Assembly: GCA_009930475.1 (NCBI GenBank)
Contig: RZYC01000005.1
Location: 1-64,000 of the forward strand
Reading direction: 5' to 3'
Source: Spartobacteria bacterium
GTDB taxonomy: Bacteria > Verrucomicrobiota > Kiritimatiellia > RZYC01
Length of the DNA stretch: 64,000 nucleotides
Part shown: positions 26,177 through 35,037 of the stretch, piece after piece
Numbering within the stretch: the first letter of the stretch is position 1
Layout of the letters: the number at the start of each line of letters is the position of its first letter
Translations under genes and position numbers: made by a program
The notes under the pieces: generated by a model
The model's input: the letters and a program-made list of their open reading frames with translations, nothing else
Databases searched by the model: none
Told to the model about the DNA's origin: nothing

Positions 26177-26965
26177 ATGCATATTGCCGTTTGTATCAAA
26201 CAGGTACCTGATACCGCTCATGTGCGTATTAATCCTGAGACCAACACACTGATCCGCGAAGGCGTAGAGAGCATCATCAATCCCTTTGATGAAAATGCAC
26301 TGGAATGCGCCCTGAAGATAAAAGATGAAAACGGGGCCAAAGTCACTGTTATCAGCATGGGGCCGCCACAGGCTGAAGTGGCACTGCGCGAATGTCTTGG
26401 ACGCGGAGCCGACGAAGTGATGCACCTTTGCGATGTGGCCTTTGCCGGCTCAGATACGTGGGCAACCTCCTACGTCTTGTCGAAGGCAGTTCAGAAACTG
26501 GATCCACAACCGGACATGATTCTCTTTGGCAAACAGGCCATTGATGGCGATACGGCTCAGGTGGGACCGGGTGTGGCTGAATTCCTGGACTGGCCGGTTG
26601 TTACTTACGTAAGAAAAATCGATTGCGGTGAGGACGCAGTGAAGGTTGAACGTGTTTTTGAAGATGGGTATGAGAAAGTAGAGGCGGAAATGCCCTGCGT
26701 TCTGACCATTCTGAAAGAAGCAAATATCCCTCGAATGGCCTCGCTTCGCGGTCGCATGAAGGCGAAGAAAGCCGACATCCATCGCTGGTCCGCTGCCGAA
26801 TTGGAATGTGAAGACGGGAAGATGGGCCTGCCGGGTTCGCCAACGCGTGTGATGTGTATCTTTTCCCCGCCGAAAAAAACTGGTGGCGTAAAAATAGACG
26901 GGGCACTGCCGCTGGATGCCGCACGTGCCGCAGTGACAAAACTTCAGGAAAGAGGGGTGCTCTAA
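26177..26965 (+). CDS. etfB: Electron transfer flavoprotein beta subunit
   Basis: A 262-residue subunit that binds FAD or AMP and docks with the dehydrogenase. Typical are MHIAVCIKQVPDT, NPFDENALE, LFGKQAIDGDTAQVGPGVAEFL and LPGSPTRV. GKQAIDGDTAQVGP and the GxPGSPTxV ending match the anaerobic bifurcating class of Etf rather than the mitochondrial type. It lies 26 bp after the dehydrogenase behind AAGGAG, and its stop codon touches the etfA start. Confidence 0.93.
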   Translation: MHIAVCIKQVPDTAHVRINPETNTLIREGVESIINPFDENALECALKIKDENGAKVTVISMGPPQAEVALRECLGRGADEVMHLCDVAFAGSDTWATSYVLSKAVQKLDPQPDMILFGKQAIDGDTAQVGPGVAEFLDWPVVTYVRKIDCGEDAVKVERVFEDGYEKVEAEMPCVLTILKEANIPRMASLRGRMKAKKADIHRWSAAELECEDGKMGLPGSPTRVMCIFSPPKKTGGVKIDGALPLDAARAAVTKLQERGVL

Positions 26966-28153
26966 ATGAGTGGATTACCTTTAATAATTGACCGTGACGC
27001 ATGTACCGGTTGCGGTGCCTGCATCGATGCCTGCCCTTTCGGTGCTCTGGCGATGGATGGAGATGTGGTCGCAGTCAATGAGCAATGCACGGCCTGCGGG
27101 TCTTGTGTCGACGTCTGTCCCTGCGATGCCCTTTCTCTTCCTAAAGTAGAGACAAAAAACAAGGACTTGAGCAGCTATCGCGGTATCTGGGTTTTTGCAG
27201 AGCAGCGCGATGGTCTCATTCAGGATGTTGTTTATGAGCTTTTGACGGAAGGCCGTGTTCTGGCCGATAAGCTGAATGAACCACTGTCTGCCGTACTTCT
27301 TGGATTCAATGTCAAAAAACTGGCTGCATCCCTGGGCGAATGGGGTGCAGATTCTGTGTATGTAGCCGATGGTGCTCACCTGGAAGAGTATGACACTGAT
27401 TGTTACACCAACATCATGTCGGATTTGATCGTTGAATATAAACCATCAATCGTACTCATGGGGGGAACAACCATCGGGCGTGCCTTTGGTCCACGGGTGG
27501 CGATTCGCGTCAATACCGGTCTTACGGCCGACTGTACAGCATTGGATATTGATCCCGATACAAAATTGCTGATGCAGACGCGGCCGGCCTTTGGCGGGAA
27601 TATTATGGCTACCATTTTGTGCGAGAATCATCGACCGCAAATGGCTACGGTTCGACATAAGGTGTTTAAAAAAGCCGAACCTGTCGCTGGACGTAAAGCT
27701 GAGATTATCGAAGTACATCCCAAAACATCGTTATCACGAACCAGAATTGTCGAAGTCATACACGAAATGGGCAACAAGGTCAATTTGGCCGAAGCCGATA
27801 TCATCGTATCTGGTGGACGCGGATTAGGTAAACCGGAAAATTTTGCGCTGTTGGAAGCATTGGCCAAAGAACTAGGGGCCGCCGTAGGAGCCAGTCGTGC
27901 AGCTGTTGATGCTGAATGGATTCCAGCCTATCATCAGGTCGGCCAGACGGGGAAAACCGTATGTCCGAAACTGTACGTGGCCTGTGGCATTTCCGGCGCA
28001 ATTCAACATTTGGCTGGCATGAGTTCCGCCGATACCATTGTGGCGATTAATAAAGACCCAGATGCTCCTATCTTCGATGTTGCGGATATTGGCATCGTCG
28101 GCGATCTTTTTGAGGTTGTTCCCATGATGACCAAAGTGCTTCAGGAACGGTAA
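26966..28153 (+). CDS. etfA: Electron transfer flavoprotein alpha subunit with N-terminal 2[4Fe-4S] ferredoxin domain
   Basis: A 395-residue protein. Residues 1-60 form a bacterial ferredoxin with two cluster motifs (C13, C16, C19, C23-P and C41, C44, C47, C51-P). Residues about 70-390 are EtfA, with the FAD motifs 'GGRGLGKPENF', QVGQTGKTV, SGAIQH and INKDPDAPIFDVADIGIVGD. The same fusion occurs in CarE of caffeyl-CoA reductase and in the lactate dehydrogenase Etf of Acetobacterium, where electrons are split between ferredoxin and the high-potential acceptor. The ATG follows the etfB TAA directly, with AAAGAGGGG before it. A terminator follows. Confidence 0.93.
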   Translation: MSGLPLIIDRDACTGCGACIDACPFGALAMDGDVVAVNEQCTACGSCVDVCPCDALSLPKVETKNKDLSSYRGIWVFAEQRDGLIQDVVYELLTEGRVLADKLNEPLSAVLLGFNVKKLAASLGEWGADSVYVADGAHLEEYDTDCYTNIMSDLIVEYKPSIVLMGGTTIGRAFGPRVAIRVNTGLTADCTALDIDPDTKLLMQTRPAFGGNIMATILCENHRPQMATVRHKVFKKAEPVAGRKAEIIEVHPKTSLSRTRIVEVIHEMGNKVNLAEADIIVSGGRGLGKPENFALLEALAKELGAAVGASRAAVDAEWIPAYHQVGQTGKTVCPKLYVACGISGAIQHLAGMSSADTIVAINKDPDAPIFDVADIGIVGDLFEVVPMMTKVLQER

Positions 28154-28181
28154 TTTTTACAAAACAACGAATTGAAAAAGA

Positions 28182-28211
28182 ACCCCGCCGTGAGTCGGGG
28201 TCTTTTTTTTG
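28182..28211 (+). terminator. Rho-independent terminator after etfA
   Basis: The stem ACCCCG/CGGGGT (28182-28187 with 28196-28201) closes an 8-nt loop, followed by C and eight T's. It ends the acyl-CoA dehydrogenase-etfB-etfA operon. Confidence 0.9.
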
Positions 28212-28282
28212 TTATCTCATAAATACAAAACCGCCAAATCGGGATCATATCTAATATGGCGACGCGCTCATTTGATTGAAAC

Positions 28283-29254
28283 TCACCCGCGTACATCACG
28301 AATGGCAAATAAATCACCGACCCCATCTCGAACTTTATTTCGTCCCTTCCTTCGTCTCGGACCGAAATAATCACGATTTTCCGCAAAAAATACCTCAACA
28401 AAATCCTTCGCTCCCAGTACCTGACCATCCGTGTATGACCGGCACCGGCACAGCAATCGTTCCAAAGAAGTTAACTTCGTTTTGCTTTTTATTTTTTCAC
28501 ACAAAAGATCCTGATCCATAAACACAAGATTTCGATTATTCCTCACCTCTTCATACATCAAAATGTGCTCAAAATACTCCTTCGATGCAGCAGACCAATT
28601 ATCCGTAATGGTCAATTCTTGTGCAATACGCGCAATGCCTCGCCGCGCCGCAGAACTTCCCCGTATCGCTTCCCCGAATCCGCAAAAGCAGTATTCTTTT
28701 GGATTATTCACCATCCGGGCCCGCACCGGATTCATTTCAATATACGCAGCCATGGTACGCAATGCCGCACCATCCTCTACCAGTACGCTCTTAAATCGAT
28801 CCTGCCAAATCGTTCCGCACGAGCCATGTGTCCTGTGATACCACGAAACAAACCGTTGTTTGATCTGCTTCATAAATTCTGAAATATCATGCATTCTATG
28901 AAGGTACCGTGACTTATCCACACATACCGCATCCGTCATCCCCCGTGCTTCCCACAATTCCCACCGTTCCAGAATCTCCGTTCTGCCCACATCCCCGTAC
29001 AAAAACAGCAGCCGGTTCATCAAATCCGCTTCAGTCACCACCGTATTTCTATCCGGCTCCTCCACCAGAATATGCACATGATTTGTCATTAACGCATAGG
29101 TCAGCACCTTCACCCCTGTAAATCCTTCGACCCGCCGAATCAGTCGATGTAGCTCCTTTTTCTCCTCCTCCCCCAATAACATTTGCCGCATCACCACTCG
29201 GCTGATCAAATGGTAATATGCCAAACTTTCTTTTTTTATCCGTCTTCTTCTCAT
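28283..29254 (-). CDS. RAYT / Y1-family transposase, copy 2
   Basis: A 323-residue homologue of the protein at 17108-18082, similar over its whole length including the C-terminal extension. It has YHLISRVVMRQML, HUH motif TNHVHILVEEP, the helix EFMKQIKQRFVSWYHRTHG with the likely nucleophilic Tyr, GTIWQDRFKS and the tail KVRDGVGDLFAIRD. The start is the ATG at 29254 (MRRRRIKKES), aligned with copy 1; the open frame runs on to 29332 through the palindrome. The two differ at many residues, so they are paralogues and not a recent duplication. The gene converges on the etfA terminator. Confidence 0.9.
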   Translation of the reverse strand: MRRRRIKKESLAYYHLISRVVMRQMLLGEEEKKELHRLIRRVEGFTGVKVLTYALMTNHVHILVEEPDRNTVVTEADLMNRLLFLYGDVGRTEILERWELWEARGMTDAVCVDKSRYLHRMHDISEFMKQIKQRFVSWYHRTHGSCGTIWQDRFKSVLVEDGAALRTMAAYIEMNPVRARMVNNPKEYCFCGFGEAIRGSSAARRGIARIAQELTITDNWSAASKEYFEHILMYEEVRNNRNLVFMDQDLLCEKIKSKTKLTSLERLLCRCRSYTDGQVLGAKDFVEVFFAENRDYFGPRRRKGRNKVRDGVGDLFAIRDVRG

Positions 29255-29283
29255 GCGCAAAACAAACCACACACCGACAGCAG

Positions 29284-29315
29284 TGTCAATACAAAAACTA
29301 TAATGGGTCTGACCC
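29284..29315. repeat. Conserved upstream box of RAYT copy 2 with palindrome
   Basis: A 32-nt stretch beginning TGTCAA and ending GGGTCTGACCC (29305-29315). Here the palindrome extends to 15 bp (29303-29317). It lies 51 bp before the centre of the RAYT ATG, the same distance and orientation as the box of copy 1 at 18113-18144. Confidence 0.7.
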
Positions 29316-29425
29316 ATATTCAGCATTTTCATCTATTCTTTTGATTTGATTTACGCGGACTATATTTTCATAGTAAGAGCCTTACAGGATGAAACGAATT
29401 TAGTAGCGTAATAAAGGAGGTTTTC

Positions 29426-32400
29426 ATGTCCGATGCATTTCAGCCGATACCGATGCAGCAATTATCTGATTTTATTTTTTCGGAGTGGAGACAGAAACAA
29501 ACTATTTTGGGTATTCCCAAGTCATTATTTGTTTCTCCGGATGAGGTTCGTCCTTTGCGAACATCGATGTTTGGTCATCCACTGGATACCCCGTTTGGCG
29601 TAGCCGCCGGCCCGCATAGTCAAATGGCTCAGAACATTATTGCCGCATGGTTATGCGGTGCTCGCTTTATTGAATTAAAAACAATTCAGACGCTGGACGA
29701 ATTGGATGTTTCTAAGCCCTGCATTGATATGGAGGATGTGGGGTTCAACTGTGAGTGGTCGCAAGAATTAAAAATCCAGCAATCGTTTGATGAGTATTTG
29801 CGAGCCTGGGTACTGATTCATGCGCTTCATCATAAATTGGGTTTTGCAGGAGAGATTCCAGGCGTCGTTTTTAATATCAGTGTAGGTTACAATCTTGAGG
29901 GGATGCTTAAGGACAATGTACAGTGGTTTTTAAGACATATGCTAGACGCAGGCGAGCGACTGGAACAACACATTGAAACCGTAGCGTCTTTTTATCCTGC
30001 CGTGCGGGATATTCCCATAGGACGCAAGCTCTCAGATAGTGTAACCTTGTCCACCATGCATGGTTGCCCTCCAGATGAAATAGGTCGTATAGGTGCCTAT
30101 TTAATCGAGGAATGGGGATTTCATACCTTCGTCAAATGCAATCCCACATTACTCGGTCCGGAAAAACTGCGAGGCATCTTAAATGACATGCTGGGCTTCA
30201 AAGAGGTCATCGTTCCGGACGAAGCCTTTGAACATGATTTAACGTACCCTGATGCGATCAAGATTCTCAAGGATCTACAATCCATTGCGAACCGAAAGCA
30301 GGTCTTTTTTGGTGTGAAACTGTCTAACACATTAGAATGCGTCAATAATCGCAATATATTCCCTGAAAAAGAATCGATGATGTACATGTCGGGACGTCCG
30401 CTGCAAGGAGTTACCGTGCAACTGGCCGCACAGCTAGCAGAGACATTTAATGGAAATCTCATGATGTCCTATGCCGGCGGTGCCGACGCTTTTAACGCAG
30501 CAAATCTTCTGCGCTGCGGGATGGTAACGGTGACCACCTGCTCGGATCTGCTGCGTAGCGGCGGATATATGCGTATGGCGCAATATGTCAGCGAATCGAT
30601 GACAGCCATGAAACAAGCAGATGCCCATACCATTGATGAATGGATATGCAGCGGGACTGAATCCCATGATCGCAATACTGCAGCCTATGTCCATCTGCTG
30701 CGCTATGCAAAACAGGTACTGGATGAACCATTGCTCAAAAAAGATCGATTTGAACGATCACAGACCAAAACAACCCGACCGCTTGGTTTATTTGATTGTG
30801 TGCAGGCTCCCTGCGCCGACACCTGCCCTATTCATCAAGATGTGCCTCTCTACATGGAAGCAGTGGCAGGCGGTGACTTCAAAAGAGCCGCAGAAATCGT
30901 TCTGAAAGCCAATGCCCTGCCTGCGATTCTTGGTCGATCCTGCACACACATCTGTGAACCCGTCTGCGTGCGCACTCATTACGACGAGCCGTTGGCAATC
31001 CGAGAAATTAAGCGATTCATTATGGATCAGCACCAAGAGGCATCGTTTCCCATTCATGTATCGCCAAAAACAGCGAAAATCGGCATCATCAGAGCTGGCC
31101 CTTGCGGTTTCGCAGTCGCAAAAGAGCTGGGTCAGGCAGGATACGACATAACGCTATTCGAGAAACAGCCAAGTCCGGGCGGCATGGTACAGGGCACAAT
31201 TCCCGGCTATCGCGCCACGCAATCGGCCGTGGATGCCGATTTGGATCGCATCAAAGCACTGGGCGTCCAAGTCATCTGCAACACAGCAGTAACCATGCAG
31301 AACATGAAAGAAAAAGGCTTTGATTATATCGTCATTGCCTGCGGAGCTCAAAAAGGGATTCCACTGGGATTAAAAGGGGAGGATGCACCCAATGTGCTCG
31401 ATGCCATGGATTTTCTCCGCGCTTCTCGTGAAAATAAAGCACCTGATCTCGGGCAGCGAGTCGGTGTGATTGGCGGCGGCGACGTAGCCATGGATTGCGC
31501 ACGCAGTGCGAAACGGCTAAGCGCAGGCGACGTCACCCTGTTTTATCGACGGACGCGCGCACAAATGCCTGCTGAAAAGGAAGAAATCGAAGCGGCACTG
31601 AGTGAAGGCATCATACTCAAAGAACTTTCCGCCCCGATAGAATGCATCGAATCCAACAAGCGCATGACTGCACTTCGATGTCAGAAAATGAAATTGGGCG
31701 AGCCCGACGAGAGCGGACGCCAACGCCCATTACCGCTCCCCGGCAGCACATTCGACACATCCTTAGACACGCTAATCGTGGCCATCGGTCAGCAGCCTGA
31801 TTTTGATTTTCTGGGGGAAACCGGTCCGGCATGCAATAAAAGGGGATACATTCAGGCAAATCCTGAGACATTGGAAACATCCCTGTCTGGCGTTTATGCT
31901 GGAGGCGACGCCATCAACAACGGACCGGAAACCATCGTAAAGGCACTGGGTGACGGGAAAACAATCTCGCAATCCATTCGTGCCAAAGTAGAAGGAATCC
32001 CAATCAATGAACCGGGTCCCCTGCCGGAGGGCGATTATGCAGACCTACTGCAGCGCAGAGGAAAACGTGCGTGGCGCGTCGACATCCCCGAATCCACAGT
32101 GGATCAGCGAAACGGATTTGATGAAGTAATTCACACCCTGAGCAAAGACGCCGCACAAAAAGAAGCCGCCCGCTGTCTGGCCTGTCATAAAATGTGCAGC
32201 ATCTGCACCACCGTCTGCCCAAACAGAGCACTGTTCACCTACAACATAACGCCCGAACAGCTTCCTGCTTTTGATGTAAAAATCAATGAGCACTGGGCCG
32301 TCGCAGTGATTCGTAAGGTTTACAATGTATTCCAATCATTTCAGGTAGCTGTATTAACTGACTTCTGCAATGAATGCGCCAATTGCGAAACATTTTGTCC

Positions 32401-32746
32401 GACCGCCGGAGCGCCCTATCGGGATAAACCTCGCATCTATATCAATCGTGCCGAGTTTGAGGTACAGGAAAACAATGCATTCACTCTTGGCCGAAACACA
32501 AATAATGGTTTATCTCTTGCCGGGCGGTTTGCCGGGCAGACCCATCGTTTAGTTGAATCAGGCGATGACATGATTTACGAAACAGCGGCTTTTCGGCTGC
32601 ACATAACACCAGACGGCGGCATCCAAAAGACCGAAGCCTTGGACGTCGAAAATGGAATCTATCCGGGAGACTCCTTCGCGCCTCTAGCCATATTGCTAAA
32701 AGGACTGAAACAATCGGCCGGCTGGATGGCCTGCGGCGAGGTATAA
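29426..32746 (+). CDS. ygfK: YgfK-like iron-sulfur flavoprotein (putative selenate reductase subunit family)
   Basis: A 1106-residue multi-domain oxidoreductase. Residues about 1-420 are a dihydroorotate dehydrogenase-like barrel (TPFGVAAGPHSQMAQN, ELKTIQT, STMHGCPPDEI). About 455-540 is a GltD-like Fe-S helical domain (CADTCPIHQ, CTHICEPVC), and 550-880 an FAD/NAD(P)H domain with VIGGGDVAMDCARSAKR. About 945-1015 carries two further cluster motifs (CLACHKMCSICTTVCP and CNECANCETFCP). E. coli YgfK is linked to purine/selenium metabolism, without a settled reaction. Residue 556 is Arg where the FAD motif GxGxxG needs its first Gly. A good AAAGGAGG precedes the ATG. It stands alone, without the usual molybdenum partners. 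Confidence 0.85.
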   Translation: MSDAFQPIPMQQLSDFIFSEWRQKQTILGIPKSLFVSPDEVRPLRTSMFGHPLDTPFGVAAGPHSQMAQNIIAAWLCGARFIELKTIQTLDELDVSKPCIDMEDVGFNCEWSQELKIQQSFDEYLRAWVLIHALHHKLGFAGEIPGVVFNISVGYNLEGMLKDNVQWFLRHMLDAGERLEQHIETVASFYPAVRDIPIGRKLSDSVTLSTMHGCPPDEIGRIGAYLIEEWGFHTFVKCNPTLLGPEKLRGILNDMLGFKEVIVPDEAFEHDLTYPDAIKILKDLQSIANRKQVFFGVKLSNTLECVNNRNIFPEKESMMYMSGRPLQGVTVQLAAQLAETFNGNLMMSYAGGADAFNAANLLRCGMVTVTTCSDLLRSGGYMRMAQYVSESMTAMKQADAHTIDEWICSGTESHDRNTAAYVHLLRYAKQVLDEPLLKKDRFERSQTKTTRPLGLFDCVQAPCADTCPIHQDVPLYMEAVAGGDFKRAAEIVLKANALPAILGRSCTHICEPVCVRTHYDEPLAIREIKRFIMDQHQEASFPIHVSPKTAKIGIIRAGPCGFAVAKELGQAGYDITLFEKQPSPGGMVQGTIPGYRATQSAVDADLDRIKALGVQVICNTAVTMQNMKEKGFDYIVIACGAQKGIPLGLKGEDAPNVLDAMDFLRASRENKAPDLGQRVGVIGGGDVAMDCARSAKRLSAGDVTLFYRRTRAQMPAEKEEIEAALSEGIILKELSAPIECIESNKRMTALRCQKMKLGEPDESGRQRPLPLPGSTFDTSLDTLIVAIGQQPDFDFLGETGPACNKRGYIQANPETLETSLSGVYAGGDAINNGPETIVKALGDGKTISQSIRAKVEGIPINEPGPLPEGDYADLLQRRGKRAWRVDIPESTVDQRNGFDEVIHTLSKDAAQKEAARCLACHKMCSICTTVCPNRALFTYNITPEQLPAFDVKINEHWAVAVIRKVYNVFQSFQVAVLTDFCNECANCETFCPTAGAPYRDKPRIYINRAEFEVQENNAFTLGRNTNNGLSLAGRFAGQTHRLVESGDDMIYETAAFRLHITPDGGIQKTEALDVENGIYPGDSFAPLAILLKGLKQSAGWMACGEV

Positions 32747-32773
32747 CGAGTCATTTTATGAGGAAACAAAGAC

Positions 32774-33898
32774 GTGATTAAAGTAAATATAGACGTGCAA
32801 TCCGTCGTTGGAAATATCACCGGTGTTGGCAAATACACCAAACATCTGGTGGAAACGATGGATCAGATGTCCGGCGAAACAAATGACATGGATTTATCTC
32901 TGTTCTATTTTGATTTCAAACGAAAAGGAGTCAAAATACAGAGCGAACATCTTCGCCGCCATGCCGTGCAATGGGCTCCTGGCTGTCTCTTTTCACAATC
33001 ATGGAAATATCTTAAATTTCCGCCCTACAACTGGCTGGCGGGATCGGCGGATCTATATCATTTCCCTAATTTTATTGTGCGCCCTGTGCAAAAAGGTAAA
33101 TGCGTGGCCACGATCCATGATCTGGCCTTTATCCGCTACCCGGAAACGCTGGAATCAGGCAATCTGAAATTTCTAAACCGCAGTATTTATGAAACCATTC
33201 GAAGGGCAGACGGCATCATTGCTGTTTCTGATTATATCGCCGGAGAACTGCAGCAACTACTGAATGTTGATCCACGTTTAATCCATGTTATTCACGAGGG
33301 ACTTCCCCCGCTTACCCAACAGGAAACAACGTGGAATACGCAGGAACTACGCAAAAAGTTCGATCTGCCGGAGCGTTTTTTACTGACTGTGGGGACCATT
33401 GAACCAAGGAAAAACCACCCGTTTCTGATCGACATCATGGAACTTCTTCCCGACGACATTCATCTGGTCATTGTTGGTGGTTTAGGATGGAAATATGAAC
33501 CCTTTTTGAAAAAGTTACATCAATCCCCTGCGGCAAAACGCATTCATATGCCTGGATACATCACAGATGAAGCGCTGCAGGCCCTCTACCATACCGCCGA
33601 GCTATTTGTATATCCTACGATATACGAAGGATTTGGGTTTCCGCCTCTAGAGGCCATGCAGCGGGGACTTCCCGTCGTATCCGCTCAGGTGGGCCCCTTA
33701 CCGGAAGTACTCGGAGATGCCGCCGCTTGGATTAACGGATTTGACGCCAGGGAATGGAAAGAGCACATTACCCATCTGCTCAACGATCATGCAAAGCGCA
33801 CATTGATGCAAGAACTAGGATATGAACAGGTTAGACAATATACATGGGAGAAAACAGTGCAGCAAACACTACACGTCTACAGAAAGCTGGTTCCATGA
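32774..33898 (+). CDS. GT4-family glycosyltransferase
   Basis: A 374-residue GT-B enzyme that moves a sugar from a nucleotide donor. It has the acceptor-side NITGVGKYTKHL, VATIHDLAFIRYPE, VSDYIAGEL, the donor-side GTIEPRKNHPFLID, and YPTIYEGFGFPPLEAMQRGLPVV with the ExxxxxxxE motif. It starts at GTG 32774 with GAGGAAAC 7 nt before. The next GT gene overlaps by 4 bp. Probably part of surface polysaccharide synthesis; sugar unknown. Confidence 0.9.
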   Translation: MIKVNIDVQSVVGNITGVGKYTKHLVETMDQMSGETNDMDLSLFYFDFKRKGVKIQSEHLRRHAVQWAPGCLFSQSWKYLKFPPYNWLAGSADLYHFPNFIVRPVQKGKCVATIHDLAFIRYPETLESGNLKFLNRSIYETIRRADGIIAVSDYIAGELQQLLNVDPRLIHVIHEGLPPLTQQETTWNTQELRKKFDLPERFLLTVGTIEPRKNHPFLIDIMELLPDDIHLVIVGGLGWKYEPFLKKLHQSPAAKRIHMPGYITDEALQALYHTAELFVYPTIYEGFGFPPLEAMQRGLPVVSAQVGPLPEVLGDAAAWINGFDAREWKEHITHLLNDHAKRTLMQELGYEQVRQYTWEKTVQQTLHVYRKLVP

Positions 33899-35037
33899 TC
33901 ATTGGTATTGACGCACGCTGGATATTCGACCAATTGAGCGGCATAGGCCTGCACACGCGCGAGTTGATCGCACACTTGGCACGCATTGATACGGAAAACC
34001 GATATGTTCTGTTTTTCTCCTCAGAAAAAGCGATGAAAAACGTAATGAGTCGTCCAGAAATCGCAGGGAATCACCGTTTTCATGCGCATTTCGTCCCCTA
34101 CTCTCCCTTTTCACCGAAAAATCAGTGGCAAATGCCTCTGGTCATAAAGAAATACAAACTGGATGTTTTTCATTCGACGAATTACATGATGCATCTGTTT
34201 CACCGCCCGTTTTTTGGGACACATCACTCTTGTGTTCATATTATAACTGTACATGATCTGATCCCGATCAAATTTCCCCATTTCACCCCGAAAGCCCGAA
34301 AAAATCAGCTGTTGCCCCTCTTTAAATGGATCATGCGACGTGCCATTCGCCTTTCTGAGCGAGTCATCGCTGTCAGTGAATGCTCAAAACAGGATATTTT
34401 ATATTTCTCCGGTCTCTCCGAGCATGATAACCGTGTTTGTGTCGTCTACAACGGCGTCGATGATGTATTTCAGCCCGATATAAATGTACAAAAACAGTGC
34501 GAAATTCTCTACGTCGGTCGTTTGGATCCCTACAAAAATGTTCCCATGCTTGTTCGTGCTTTTTCGCGAGTCAGGCAAACCATTCCCCACGCCAGACTTC
34601 GTGTCATAGGGCCCGATGATGAACGTTATCCCGAAGCCCGCAACCTGATTCGTGATAATCAATTAGGTGATACCGTCGAATGGACGGGCTATGTTGATGA
34701 CGACACCCTACTGGCGGCCTATCAGCGCGCATCCGTATTGGCACTGCCATCCCGTTACGAAGGATTTGGACTCCCCGTTGTCGAGGCCATGGCCTGCGGC
34801 ACGCCGGTAGTCTGTTCCTGCGGAGGATCTCTTGCGGAGATTGCAGGTGATGCCGCCCTCGTGATCCCTGTCGACGATGAAGATGCGCTGGTTCAGGCAC
34901 TGGGCCGCGTCCTCGATGATGCCCAGCTGTCCGGTGAAATGAGCGATAAGGGTCGCAAAATGATCGGTCGCTATTCATGGGATCATGTGGCGCATGAAAC
35001 GCTGAAAGTATATACCGATGCCGTTGCACTCAAATAG
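33895..35037 (+). CDS. GT4-family glycosyltransferase, second copy
   Basis: A 380-residue homologue of the preceding enzyme: IGIDARWIFDQLSGIGLHTREL, ITVHDLIPIKFPHF, AVSECSKQDI, YVGRLDPYKNVPML and LPSRYEGFGLPVVEAMACGTPVVCS. The ATG at 33895 overlaps the upstream stop as ATGA, so it is translationally coupled. The longer frame from 33844 lies inside the first gene. The pair likely adds successive sugars to one glycan. Confidence 0.9.
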   Translation: MIIGIDARWIFDQLSGIGLHTRELIAHLARIDTENRYVLFFSSEKAMKNVMSRPEIAGNHRFHAHFVPYSPFSPKNQWQMPLVIKKYKLDVFHSTNYMMHLFHRPFFGTHHSCVHIITVHDLIPIKFPHFTPKARKNQLLPLFKWIMRRAIRLSERVIAVSECSKQDILYFSGLSEHDNRVCVVYNGVDDVFQPDINVQKQCEILYVGRLDPYKNVPMLVRAFSRVRQTIPHARLRVIGPDDERYPEARNLIRDNQLGDTVEWTGYVDDDTLLAAYQRASVLALPSRYEGFGLPVVEAMACGTPVVCSCGGSLAEIAGDAALVIPVDDEDALVQALGRVLDDAQLSGEMSDKGRKMIGRYSWDHVAHETLKVYTDAVALK

